The translations under genes were made by a program, and so were the position numbers. A stretch of 17,953 bases of DNA from Aurantibacter sp042094015. GTDB taxonomy: Bacteria; Bacteroidota; Bacteroidia; Flavobacteriales; Flavobacteriaceae. Shown here piece after piece: positions 6,051 to 14,258 of the stretch; position 1 is the first letter of the stretch, and every line of letters begins with the position of its first letter. The stretch lies in assembly GCF_042094015.1 (NCBI RefSeq), contig NZ_JBELDZ010000050.1:1-17953 (forward strand), in the 5' to 3' direction. A model generated the notes under the pieces. The model was not told the origin of the DNA. It ran no database searches and saw only the letters and a list, made by a program, of their open reading frames with translations.

Positions 6051-8540
6051 TTAGAAATAAAAGCCAAAGCTTCCTGTTACTCCAAAAGCTCTAGATTGAG
6101 GAACGTTTAGGTAGTTTCCTCTAAAATTAAAATCGATTCTAAATACTTTAAAAATATTAGCAATTCCAAAACTATACTCGTAATAAGCATCTTTGTTCGG
6201 TGCGTTATAAAGTAACCCTGAAGCATTAATAGCTCTATTCTCGGCTGACACATCTCCCATAACGCCACGAACACTAATAACTTCTCTCCAATTTAATTTT
6301 CTAAGAAATGGAATTCTAGAAAACAATCTTCCATTAAAATTATGCTCCATATGAAGTGTTACATATTCATCAGTTACAAACTCATAAAAATCTAAATTGG
6401 AAAACGTATTATATATCGAAAAATAGGTTTGATTTCCAGGCACAACACTCAATAAACCCAAAGGCACTTGACCAAATGTCTTACCAGCTTCAACCGTAGT
6501 TGTTAATCTACCAAATCCACCAATAGCCCAAGGCTGAGTATAGGAGAATTGCAACTTAGTATAATTAAAGTCCCCATCTAAAATACCTTTATCTCCTCTA
6601 GTTACTTGAGCAAATAAACGTGCAAAATCGTCATTTTTAGTTTTACGCTCCACACCATAACCTGTCATTTCTCTCTTTGGAAAATACGACAACGAGACTG
6701 CAGTCTCAAATTGTTTCACCTCAGATTTTGTGCTTGTTTGAGTAGCATCTGAAAAATAGTCTAAACTAAATGTACTAGAAGCAGATTCTAAGGTTCTATA
6801 ACTTGTACTTAAACGCGTAATGAAGTTTTTAGATGGCTCTAACTCAAAAGACAAAGATGTTAAATTGATATTGGTTAATTTGTCGTTTACTCCTGTTCCT
6901 ACAACAGAAGAAGAAGCTAAACTCCTACCTAAAACATCTGTACTTGTTGTTAAACTAGCTCCAATTTGCTCTATATCTCTTCGATTACCTCCAGAAATTA
7001 TAAATCTATTTTTTTTATCAATTAGCCATTTACCAGAAATCCCATATTTAAACTTGTTGTCTTTAAAACCATAAGCTGTAAAACCTTCTAAACGCCAAAC
7101 ATCATTTTGTCCAAAATAAGTTCTTCCTCCAACTCTAAGCCTTAAGCCTTCCACATCATTAAATCCAAATGTAGAAAAAATTGGTCCATAGTCTAAATTA
7201 AGTTGATCAAACTCGATATAACCAGACGCTAGAATACTTCCTATATTATATAATCGTTTAAATTTTTTTGTATTTTTAAGTGAATCCAACATCACATACA
7301 CGCCTTTTTCATCTTTACTTAGTTGCTCTAATCGTTTTTCTTCCCAGAAAGATTCATCTTGATTATAGAGTTCTTCATCAAAACTAAACACTTTTTCTGT
7401 ATAGAAGTCTTTATCTTTTTCTATATCAAATTTATAATTATCATAAAGCGTAGTACGTTTACCATAAATACCTTTTGATTTTTCCTTTTTATTAAAGGCA
7501 AAATCACTCATAAAATAATCTCTCTTTATCAGAAATACAGAATCGTTTAATACATCAAATTCCTGTTCTATATAAATTTCTTTTACCCAATTTATATTTG
7601 CACTTTTAGAAGCCTGTAAATTAATTTCTTTTATTGCAAATGTTGTGTCTGCAACCCAAAAATCACCTTTAAAAGTTAACTCATTTTTACGTCTTGGGTA
7701 ATATATAATATTGTAACACCATTTATTACCTCTAAAAGAACTATCCGCTAGAACATAATTATAAGTACTTATCCCTGTTTTTGATAAAGGACTTGTAAAA
7801 CTTTTATCGAAGAATTTTAAATAGTTATCATAAACATCATACTCAGAATACAAATCGTCTATAAAATCAATTATGGTTTGATTGTTACTAAAACCAGAAT
7901 TTTTATTTCCTTTAAGTACTTCAAGTTTTTCTTTTAATATATTATCTCCATAAACCTCACTTGCGGCTTCGTTGATAAACATTGGCAAGTATGTTTTTCC
8001 TGTAACTTTAGATGTATCTACTTGGTCAAAGACAAACTCCATTCCTCTAAACAGCTTACTCTTCATTGTAGCACTATCAATAGTGTTTAAATCAAATTCA
8101 ACCTTTTCGTATTTCTCGTATTGGTATTGTTTGTATTTGTTTAAGCCATTAACTCGTTTATTAGCCCAAATTTTGCGAAGAATATCTATTGCAGGATTGT
8201 TTTTTTTAGATTGTTTTCCTGTAACAATAACAACTTCGTTTAAAGAAGCAACTTCTTCATTCAAGATAATTTTAAGATTATAATTTGCTCCCTTTTTAAG
8301 AGTAATATCCTGAGCTTGATAGCCTACAAAAGAAATCACCAAAGTATCCCAATCTACATCAGCTTCCATATAAAATTTACCATTCTCGTTAGTAATTGTT
8401 CCTTTAGATGAATTCTTAAAAATCACATTAGCAAACGAAATTGGCTCATTAAATTCATCAAAAACATAGCCACTAACCTTAGTCTGAGCTAAAGTAATAA
8501 ATGAAAATAAACTAAAAATAAAGACTGCTAAACACTTCAT
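6051..8540 (-). CDS. DUF5686 outer-membrane protein with carboxypeptidase-regulatory domain
   Basis: This 829-residue exported protein has a signal peptide (about 1-19, ending TLAQ). A carboxypeptidase-regulatory-like beta-sandwich (about 20-95) shows the GYVFDEFNEPISFANV and SFVGYQ motifs. It continues through NEVVIVTGK (101-109) into a DUF5686-type region that begins NPAIDILRKIWANKR (115-129). The C-terminal half has amphipathic beta strands and ends in phenylalanine (GSFGFYF), the usual end of an outer-membrane barrel. The architecture is common in Bacteroidota and its function is unknown. It is not a canonical TonB receptor: no plug like that of the 151-2862 gene is seen. It follows pdhB on the same strand but is separated from it by a strong terminator. 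Confidence 0.9.
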   Translation of the reverse strand: MKCLAVFIFSLFSFITLAQTKVSGYVFDEFNEPISFANVIFKNSSKGTITNENGKFYMEADVDWDTLVISFVGYQAQDITLKKGANYNLKIILNEEVASLNEVVIVTGKQSKKNNPAIDILRKIWANKRVNGLNKYKQYQYEKYEKVEFDLNTIDSATMKSKLFRGMEFVFDQVDTSKVTGKTYLPMFINEAASEVYGDNILKEKLEVLKGNKNSGFSNNQTIIDFIDDLYSEYDVYDNYLKFFDKSFTSPLSKTGISTYNYVLADSSFRGNKWCYNIIYYPRRKNELTFKGDFWVADTTFAIKEINLQASKSANINWVKEIYIEQEFDVLNDSVFLIKRDYFMSDFAFNKKEKSKGIYGKRTTLYDNYKFDIEKDKDFYTEKVFSFDEELYNQDESFWEEKRLEQLSKDEKGVYVMLDSLKNTKKFKRLYNIGSILASGYIEFDQLNLDYGPIFSTFGFNDVEGLRLRVGGRTYFGQNDVWRLEGFTAYGFKDNKFKYGISGKWLIDKKNRFIISGGNRRDIEQIGASLTTSTDVLGRSLASSSVVGTGVNDKLTNINLTSLSFELEPSKNFITRLSTSYRTLESASSTFSLDYFSDATQTSTKSEVKQFETAVSLSYFPKREMTGYGVERKTKNDDFARLFAQVTRGDKGILDGDFNYTKLQFSYTQPWAIGGFGRLTTTVEAGKTFGQVPLGLLSVVPGNQTYFSIYNTFSNLDFYEFVTDEYVTLHMEHNFNGRLFSRIPFLRKLNWREVISVRGVMGDVSAENRAINASGLLYNAPNKDAYYEYSFGIANIFKVFRIDFNFRGNYLNVPQSRAFGVTGSFGFYF

Positions 8541-8550
8541 AAATTGAGCA

Positions 8551-8589
8551 AAAAAAAAACTTCACTAACAAACTGGTTAATGAAGTTTA
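8551..8589 (-). terminator. Rho-independent terminator of pdhB
   Basis: On the minus strand a 13-bp stem (8589-8577 with 8570-8558, one U-G wobble) with a 6-nt loop is followed by a run of ten T (8560-8551 includes the tract). It lies 21 nt after the pdhB stop and its T tract ends 10 nt before the DUF5686 start. It should separate the two genes transcriptionally. Confidence 0.85.
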
Positions 8590-8610
8590 TATAATAACGA
8601 AAATAATAAA

Positions 8611-9591
8611 TTATTTTTTATACATAACTTTTTTTACAGCTTTAATTACTGAGTTATAATCCGGCAACCATTCTGCCAATAAAACTGGCGAATAAGGTGC
8701 TGGAGTATCTGCTGTATTAATTTTTACAATTGGTGCATCTAAGTAATCGAATGCTTCAGATTGCACAATATATGTTAATTCTGTAGATACATTTCCAAAT
8801 GGCCAAGCTTCTTCTAAAACTACTAAACGGTTTGTTTTCTTAACAGATTCTAAAACGGTTTTCTTATCTAAAGGTCTTACGGTTCTTAAATCAATTATTT
8901 CGCAAGAAATACCTTGAGAAGCTAACTCATCTGCTGCTTTATATGCTTCTTTTATAATTTTACCAAAAGATACAATAGTTACATCTGATCCTTCACGTTT
9001 AATTTCAGCTACTCCTAAAGGAATTGTGTATTCGCCTTCTGGCACTTCACCTTTATCACCATACATCTGCTCGCTTTCCATAAAAATTACCGGATCATCA
9101 TCTCTAATTGAAGATTTTAAAAGTCCTTTCGCATCGTATGGATTAGATGGCACTACAACTTTTAATCCTGGCGTATTAGCAAACCAATTTTCAAAAGCCT
9201 GAGAATGTGTTGCTGCTAATTGTCCAGCAGAAGCAGTTGGACCTCTAAATACTATTGGACATTTAAATTGTCCTCCAGACATCTGTCTAATTTTAGCGGC
9301 ATTATTTATAATTTGATCTATTCCAACTAATGAGAAATTAAAAGTCATATACTCTACAATAGGTCTGTTTCCAGTCATTGTAGAACCAATAGCTATTCCT
9401 GCAAATCCAAGTTCTGCAATTGGTGTATCTATAACGCGTTTTGCACCAAACTCATCTAACATTCCTTTAGATGCTTTATATGCTCCATTGTATTCAGCAA
9501 CTTCTTCACCCATTAAGTAAATGCTCTCGTCTCTGCGCATTTCTTCGCTCATAGCCTCACAAATAGCTTCTCTAAATTGAATAGTTTTCAT
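8611..9591 (-). CDS. pdhB: Pyruvate dehydrogenase E1 component, beta subunit
   Basis: This 326-residue cytoplasmic protein is the beta half of the thiamine-diphosphate enzyme that decarboxylates pyruvate and acetylates the E2 lipoyl domain. The N-terminal MGEEV (27-31) and DTPIAELGFAG (55-65) carry the conserved Glu (E60) that contacts the ThDP aminopyrimidine. YMTFNFSLVGIDQIINNAAKIR runs from 81 to 102, and GPTASAGQLAATHSQAFENW (117-136) includes the active-site His region (H129). The C-terminal transketolase domain has the VVLEEAWPFGNV motif. E1 alpha and E2 are not in this window; a split arrangement is common in Flavobacteriia. Branched-chain 2-oxoacid dehydrogenase E1 beta is a close relative, but the sequence reads as the pyruvate type. 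Confidence 0.93.
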   Translation of the reverse strand: MKTIQFREAICEAMSEEMRRDESIYLMGEEVAEYNGAYKASKGMLDEFGAKRVIDTPIAELGFAGIAIGSTMTGNRPIVEYMTFNFSLVGIDQIINNAAKIRQMSGGQFKCPIVFRGPTASAGQLAATHSQAFENWFANTPGLKVVVPSNPYDAKGLLKSSIRDDDPVIFMESEQMYGDKGEVPEGEYTIPLGVAEIKREGSDVTIVSFGKIIKEAYKAADELASQGISCEIIDLRTVRPLDKKTVLESVKKTNRLVVLEEAWPFGNVSTELTYIVQSEAFDYLDAPIVKINTADTPAPYSPVLLAEWLPDYNSVIKAVKKVMYKK

Positions 9592-9612
9592 AGTTTAATT
9601 TCGATTAAGGCA

Positions 9613-9620
9613 CAAAAATA
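9613..9620 (-). promoter_or_regulatory. Candidate -7 element of pdhB
   Basis: On the minus strand TATTTTTG (9620-9613) matches TAnnTTTG and lies 22-29 nt before the pdhB ATG. No TTG is found 19 nt upstream, so the -33 element is not supported. Confidence 0.4.
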
Positions 9621-9802
9621 AGCATAAATAGAAAAACATATGTAAAAGTTTTATTTAAAATTTATTATGCACGCATAGTATATTTTTATAAAAAATGTAT
9701 TAAATTCGTAATCTCGTAATTTTTACACTTTTTATTTTGCAAAAGGTTAAAAATAGCGGATTTTTACAGAATCGTTTTTAGACAATTTATAAAAAAATTT
9801 AT

Positions 9803-10549
9803 ATGAAAATTTTAGTGTGCATTAGTCACGTACCAGACACAACATCAAAAATCAATTTTACAGATGGAGACACAAAATTTGACACTAATGGTGTGCAATT
9901 TGTAATTAACCCAAATGATGAGTTTGGATTAACAAGAGCTATGTGGTTTAAAGAAAAGCAAGGTGCAAGTGTAGATGTTATTAATGTTGGAGGCTCAGAA
10001 ACAGAACCTACACTTCGCAAAGCATTAGCAATTGGAGCAGATAATGCTATTAGAATAAATACAGAAGCAAAAGATGGTTTTCAAGTAGCAAAAGAATTAT
10101 CTAAAGTTGTAAAAGATGGAGGTTATGATTTAGTAATTGCAGGTAGAGAATCTATAGATTATAATGGTGCTATGGTACCAGGAATGCTTGCAGAGTTAAC
10201 AGACGCCAACTTTGTAACTAACTGTATTTCTTTAGAAATTGATGGAACTAACGCAAAAGCAGTTAGAGAAATTGATGGCGGAAAAGAAACTGTTGCTACA
10301 AGTTTACCCTTGGTTATTGGAGGACAAAAAGGACTAGTAGAAGAAAGTGATTTACGTATTCCAAATATGAGAGGTATAATGATGGCTCGTAAAAAACCTT
10401 TAACAGTTTTAGAAGCTTCAGTTGACTCTAATGAAACTTCTGCTGTGAGCTTTGAAAAACCAGCACCTAAAGGAGCAGTAAAATTAGTAAATGCAGATAA
10501 CTTAGACGAATTAGTAAACTTACTTCACAACGAAGCAAAAGTTATTTAA
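9803..10549 (+). CDS. etfB: Electron transfer flavoprotein, beta subunit
   Basis: This 248-residue cytoplasmic protein pairs with EtfA to carry electrons from acyl-CoA and related dehydrogenases towards the quinone pool. ETF family features are the N-terminal KILVCISHVPDT, the nucleotide-binding stretch AGRESIDYNGAMVPG (113-127), and the C-terminal PNMRGIMMARKKPL (187-200) of the ETF-beta signature. Length is normal (about 250). The start is the ATG at 9803 in a very A/T-rich leader. EtfA follows 89 nt downstream on the same strand. The promoter lies in the 211-nt divergent region shared with pdhB, but no convincing -33/-7 pair was found on the plus strand. Confidence 0.96.
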   Translation: MKILVCISHVPDTTSKINFTDGDTKFDTNGVQFVINPNDEFGLTRAMWFKEKQGASVDVINVGGSETEPTLRKALAIGADNAIRINTEAKDGFQVAKELSKVVKDGGYDLVIAGRESIDYNGAMVPGMLAELTDANFVTNCISLEIDGTNAKAVREIDGGKETVATSLPLVIGGQKGLVEESDLRIPNMRGIMMARKKPLTVLEASVDSNETSAVSFEKPAPKGAVKLVNADNLDELVNLLHNEAKVI

Positions 10550-10599
10550 TTTATCCTGAATTAAGTTCAGATATTTTCAAGTTTACAAAACATTAATGA

Positions 10600-10621
10600 G
10601 GTTTTTACAATTATAAAAACC
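10600..10621 (+). other. Hairpin in etfB-etfA intergenic leader
   Basis: An 8-bp perfect stem (GGTTTTTA, 10600-10607, with TAAAAACC, 10614-10621) has a 6-nt loop and lies 17 nt before the etfA ATG. No T run follows, so it is not a normal terminator. It may protect mRNA or adjust the EtfB:EtfA ratio, or may be neutral. Confidence 0.4.
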
Positions 10622-10638
10622 AAAACAAAAATTAAATT

Positions 10639-11601
10639 ATGTCAGTTTTAGTATATACAGAATCAGAAAACGGAAAATTTAAAAAAACAGCATTTGAAGT
10701 TGCTTCATACGCAAAAGCAGTTGCTTCACAATTAGGAACTACAGTTACTGCTGTTGCTATAAACGCAGCAGACACTAGTGCATTAGCCAGTTATGGTGTA
10801 GACAAAGTATTAAATATCTCTAATTCGGAATTAGAGAAATTTAATGCAAAGTCTTACGCTTCAGCAATTTCTCAAGCCGCAAAACAAGAAGATACTAAAG
10901 TAGTCGTGGTTAGTCAAACAGCAGATAGTAAATATTTAGCACCAATTTTAGCCATTAATTTAGAAGCTGGCTATGTTTCGAATGTAGTTGAAACACCAAG
11001 TAACACATCACCTTTTACGGTAAAACGAACTGCTTTCACAAACAAAGCATTTAATAATACAACTATAAATACAGACGTGAAAATTGTTGGAGTTTCTAAC
11101 AATGCTTATGGTTTAGTGGAAAATTCAGCAAGTGCAACTTCTGAATCATTTTCCCCTAGTCTACCAACAAATGGTGTAACAGTAGAATCTGTAGACAAAG
11201 CATCAGATAAAGTTAGTATTGCAGATGCAGAAGTAGTAGTTTCAGCAGGTAGAGGATTAAAAGGTCCTGAAAATTGGGGAATGATAGAAGAACTTGCAGA
11301 TGTTTTAGGAGCCGCTACAGCTTGCTCTAAACCGGTTTCGGATTTAGGTTGGAGACCACATAGTGAACACGTAGGTCAAACAGGAAAACCTGTAGCATCT
11401 AACTTATATATTGCCATAGGAATCTCTGGAGCAATTCAACACTTAGCAGGAATTAATGCTAGTAAAGTAAAAGTTGTTGTTAACACAGATCCTGAAGCGC
11501 CTTTCTTTAAAGCAGCGGACTATGGTGTTGTTGGTGATGCTTTTGAAGTAATTCCACAACTTATAGAAAAATTAAAAGCATTTAAATTAGCAAACGCTTA
11601 A
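10639..11601 (+). CDS. etfA: Electron transfer flavoprotein, alpha subunit (FAD-binding)
   Basis: This 320-residue partner of EtfB binds the FAD that accepts and passes electrons. The C-terminal FAD domain carries all the usual motifs: GRGLKGPENW (204-213), SKPVSDLGWRP (230-240), VGQTGK (245-250), GISGAIQHLAG (261-271), DPEAPFF (284-290) and ADYG (293-296). The variable N-terminal domain (about 1-185) shows the expected Rossmann-like alternation. Length fits the family. No ETF:quinone oxidoreductase or acyl-CoA dehydrogenase lies nearby, so the electron donor is unknown. It is probably transcribed from the etfB promoter. A long hairpin follows at 11628-11700. Confidence 0.97.
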   Translation: MSVLVYTESENGKFKKTAFEVASYAKAVASQLGTTVTAVAINAADTSALASYGVDKVLNISNSELEKFNAKSYASAISQAAKQEDTKVVVVSQTADSKYLAPILAINLEAGYVSNVVETPSNTSPFTVKRTAFTNKAFNNTTINTDVKIVGVSNNAYGLVENSASATSESFSPSLPTNGVTVESVDKASDKVSIADAEVVVSAGRGLKGPENWGMIEELADVLGAATACSKPVSDLGWRPHSEHVGQTGKPVASNLYIAIGISGAIQHLAGINASKVKVVVNTDPEAPFFKAADYGVVGDAFEVIPQLIEKLKAFKLANA

Positions 11602-11627
11602 TTATAAATATAAAGATTATTCTTTTA

Positions 11628-11707
11628 AAAGAATTGCTTAAATTAGACCTCTAAAACTGACAAAATCAGTTTGGTAAAGTTCTAATTTAAGTAGTTCTTT
11701 GCTTTTT
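11628..11707 (+). terminator. Long nested hairpin after etfA, possible attenuator for BFN gene
   Basis: The outer stem pairs 11628-11647 with 11681-11700 (20 bp as RNA, with two G-U wobbles). Inside it, two C-G pairs lead through a small bulge to a perfect 7-bp stem AAACTGA/TCAGTTT (11654-11660 with 11666-11672) and a 5-nt loop. A short T run (CTTTTT, 11702-11707) follows. A separate 16-bp palindrome (11619-11634) overlaps the left arm, so an alternative fold is possible. It probably terminates etfBA, but the next ATG is only 10 nt beyond the T run, so it may also control read-through into the BFN gene. Confidence 0.65.
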
Positions 11708-11716
11708 ATAACAACT

Positions 11717-12355
11717 ATGAGTTTAGTAAGATTAAACATAAAAGGTATATCGTACAGTCAAACACAAAATGGTGCTTATGCACTTATTTTGAATGAAATT
11801 GATGGCGAACGCAAACTACCAATAGTAATTGGTGCTTTTGAAGCACAAAGTATTGCTATTGCATTAGAAAAAGAAATTAGCCCACCAAGGCCATTAACTC
11901 ACGACCTATTTAAAACATTTTCTGATAGATTTAATATTGTTGTAAAACAAGTTATTATTCATAAATTAGTAGATGGTGTATTTTATTCAAGCTTAATTTG
12001 TGAACGTGATAAAATTGAAGAAATTATAGATGCAAGAACTAGCGATGCTATTGCATTGGCTTTACGATTTAAAGCACCTATTTTTACATACAAAAACATA
12101 TTAGATAAAGCAGGAATCTTTTTAAAAGGAGAACAAGATATAACAACTACTGACAATGAAGATGATTTCAATGATGAAGACGACATTTTAGTAGATGCGC
12201 TTTTAGCTGATCTTGAAGAAGACCAAAAAGAGAACCCTAAAAATAATTTATCAAGTAAATCATTAGAAGAACTTAATAACCTTTTAGATGAAGCTGTAGC
12301 CAACGAAGACTACGAAAAAGCTGCCCATTTAAGAGACGAAATTTCAAAACGATAA
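11717..12355 (+). CDS. Bifunctional nuclease family (BFN/DUF151) protein with UVR motif
   Basis: The ATG at 11717 gives 212 residues beginning MSLVRLNIKG. An upstream in-frame TTG at 11699 falls inside the hairpin arm and is not the likely start. The BFN domain (about 1-135, PF02577) shows LPIVIGAFEAQSIA (34-47), PPRPLTHDLF and DARTSDAIALALR (105-117). A very acidic linker (about 139-172) leads to a C-terminal UvrB/UvrC-type helical hairpin (about 181-212, LEELNNLLDEAV...EDYEKAAHLRDEI). This two-domain form is common in Bacteroidota. BFN proteins are named for nuclease activity reported in a plant member, and the bacterial role is unproven. It is 5 nt from the nucleoside transporter and surely co-transcribed with it. 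Confidence 0.9.
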   Translation: MSLVRLNIKGISYSQTQNGAYALILNEIDGERKLPIVIGAFEAQSIAIALEKEISPPRPLTHDLFKTFSDRFNIVVKQVIIHKLVDGVFYSSLICERDKIEEIIDARTSDAIALALRFKAPIFTYKNILDKAGIFLKGEQDITTTDNEDDFNDEDDILVDALLADLEEDQKENPKNNLSSKSLEELNNLLDEAVANEDYEKAAHLRDEISKR

Positions 12356-12360
12356 TTTTT

Positions 12361-14163
12361 ATGAGACATGCTATTTTAGCCTTTTTTCTAACATTTTTGA
12401 GTATTAACTTTATCAATGCACAAATAGACTCAACACAATTAACATCTCAAATTGAATTTGATAAATTAGAAAGCAAAATAGCAGATTTAGAATTACTTCA
12501 ATTAGATAACACAACAAAATATTGGCAACTATCTAAAAACTTAATTTATGAAAGTTTTCCAGATAGTCTAAATTCTTCTGTAAATTTTGAAAAAGGAAAA
12601 GAATTTTTATCATTAGATAAAAATGGTCAATACGCTTCTATAATTAATAATAATTTCAATAAAGGATTTTGGATTGAAAACAGAAATTTATTAATATTTA
12701 AACAAAAGATTCCTTCGACAGTTGATGTCTATTATGAAATAATAGAGAATTCAGAAAACACTTTGAAACTAAAAAAAGGAAATCAAGTTTTAATATATGT
12801 ATCTGAAAATCATTCAAATTTCATTACAAAAAAAGTAAGTAGCGATATTATTATTAAAAGTACAGGCTATACGTTTACAAGTATTTGGCGAGGAATTCTT
12901 GGAATGTTCACTCTAATATTTCTAGCTTTTCTATTTAGCAGTAACCGCAGAGCAGTTAATTGGAAAACTGTTGGTTTAGGATTAGTTTTTCAATTAATTA
13001 TCGCTGTATGTGTTTTACAAATTAGCTTTATTAAAAATGCATTTGAAGCTGTCGGTCAAATTTTCATAAACATTCTTGATTTCACTCGAGCTGGTAGTGA
13101 GTTTCTATTTAGTGGCGTAATGGATATTAATTCATACGGATTCATCTTCGCATTTCAAGTATTACCAACAATATTATTCTTTTCAGCATTAACTTCTGTA
13201 TTGTTTTATTTAGGGTTAATTCAAAAAGTGGTAAAACTAATGGCTTTATTACTGACTAAGGTTTTAAAAATATCTGGAGCTGAAAGCTTAAGTGTTGCGG
13301 GAAATATTTTTTTAGGTCAAACTGAAGCACCACTTTTAATTAAAGCTTATTTAGAAAAAATGACCAAGTCTGAAATTCTTTTAGTTATGATTGGAGGAAT
13401 GGCAACCGTTGCTGGAGCAGTATTAGCAGCTTACATAGGTTTTTTAGGCGGTGAAGACGAAGCTTTAAAATTATTTTACGCTAAACACTTATTAGCAGCG
13501 TCTGTTATGGCAGCTCCTGGAGCTATTGTAATCTCTAAAATATTATTCCCACAAACCGAAACAGTAAATACTGAAGTAGAAGTTTCTAAAGACAAGATTG
13601 GTAGTAATATTTTAGATGCTATAGCTAATGGAACAACAGAAGGCTTACGTTTAGCAGTAAATGTAGGCGCAATGCTTTTGGTTTTTGTAGCTTTTATTGC
13701 AATGATAAATGGAATGCTTGGTTGGGTTGGAGATGTTACTACAATTAATACTTGGGTTGCTGCAAACACAGCTTATAAAAGTTTATCTTTGGAGCTAATA
13801 CTTGGTTATGCTTTTGCACCATTAATGTGGTTAATTGGAGTTGCTACGGAAGATATGGCTCTAATGGGACAACTATTAGGTATAAAATTAGCGGCTAGCG
13901 AATTTATTGGATACATACAATTAGCAGAACTTAAAAACGTAGCAAATGCAACACATTTAACTTATGAAAAATCTGTTATTATGGCAACTTATATGTTATG
14001 TGGTTTTGCAAACTTTGCTTCTATTGGAATTCAAATTGGTGGAATTGGTTCTCTAGCTCCTGGACAACGTAAAAACCTATCTAAATTTGGAATGAAAGCT
14101 TTAATTGGAGGAACAATAGCGTCACTAATTTCTGCTACTATTGCAGGAATGATTATTGGCTAA
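12361..14163 (+). CDS. CNT-family nucleoside transporter with extra N-terminal exported domain
   Basis: This 600-residue inner-membrane protein contains a full concentrative nucleoside transporter (about 174-600), which imports nucleosides with Na+ or H+. The hairpin-1 motif GNIFLGQTEAPLL (314-326) carries the Q-T-E substrate residues. EFIGY (514-518) corresponds to the conserved Glu motif, usually NEF and here SEF. CGFANFASIGIQIGG (547-561) is the hairpin-2/TM7 motif with the nucleoside-contacting Asn and Ser. Ahead of it is a signal peptide (1-20, ending INAQ) and about 150 extra residues. These include WQLSKNLIYE (55-64), FLSLDKNGQYA (82-92) and YYEIIENSENTLKLKKG (124-140), a pattern like lipocalin-type periplasmic beta domains. 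Typical CNTs are about 400 residues. Specificity among nucleosides is not determinable. Confidence 0.93.
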   Translation: MRHAILAFFLTFLSINFINAQIDSTQLTSQIEFDKLESKIADLELLQLDNTTKYWQLSKNLIYESFPDSLNSSVNFEKGKEFLSLDKNGQYASIINNNFNKGFWIENRNLLIFKQKIPSTVDVYYEIIENSENTLKLKKGNQVLIYVSENHSNFITKKVSSDIIIKSTGYTFTSIWRGILGMFTLIFLAFLFSSNRRAVNWKTVGLGLVFQLIIAVCVLQISFIKNAFEAVGQIFINILDFTRAGSEFLFSGVMDINSYGFIFAFQVLPTILFFSALTSVLFYLGLIQKVVKLMALLLTKVLKISGAESLSVAGNIFLGQTEAPLLIKAYLEKMTKSEILLVMIGGMATVAGAVLAAYIGFLGGEDEALKLFYAKHLLAASVMAAPGAIVISKILFPQTETVNTEVEVSKDKIGSNILDAIANGTTEGLRLAVNVGAMLLVFVAFIAMINGMLGWVGDVTTINTWVAANTAYKSLSLELILGYAFAPLMWLIGVATEDMALMGQLLGIKLAASEFIGYIQLAELKNVANATHLTYEKSVIMATYMLCGFANFASIGIQIGGIGSLAPGQRKNLSKFGMKALIGGTIASLISATIAGMIIG

Positions 14164-14192
14164 AATTAGTTAATAACTTTTTTATATATTAT

Positions 14193-14227
14193 AGGGTTGA
14201 GTGCTAAGCATTCAACCCTTATTTTTT
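14193..14227 (+). terminator. Rho-independent terminator after nucleoside transporter
   Basis: A 12-bp stem (14193-14204 with 14208-14219, one G-U wobble) has a 3-nt TAA loop and is followed by TATTTTTT. It has a GC-rich base (AGGG/CCCT) in an otherwise AT-rich gap. It lies 29 nt after the transporter stop and 31 nt before thyA, so thyA probably begins a new transcript. Confidence 0.85.
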
Positions 14228-14258
14228 ATTTTTAAACTTTAATTATATATTATAATAG

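Noticed and set aside
11694..11701. Promoter for the BFN gene (TTTG, 20 nt, GTTCTTTG)
   Set aside because: The -7 candidate lacks the TA that defines the element, so the match is too poor to annotate.
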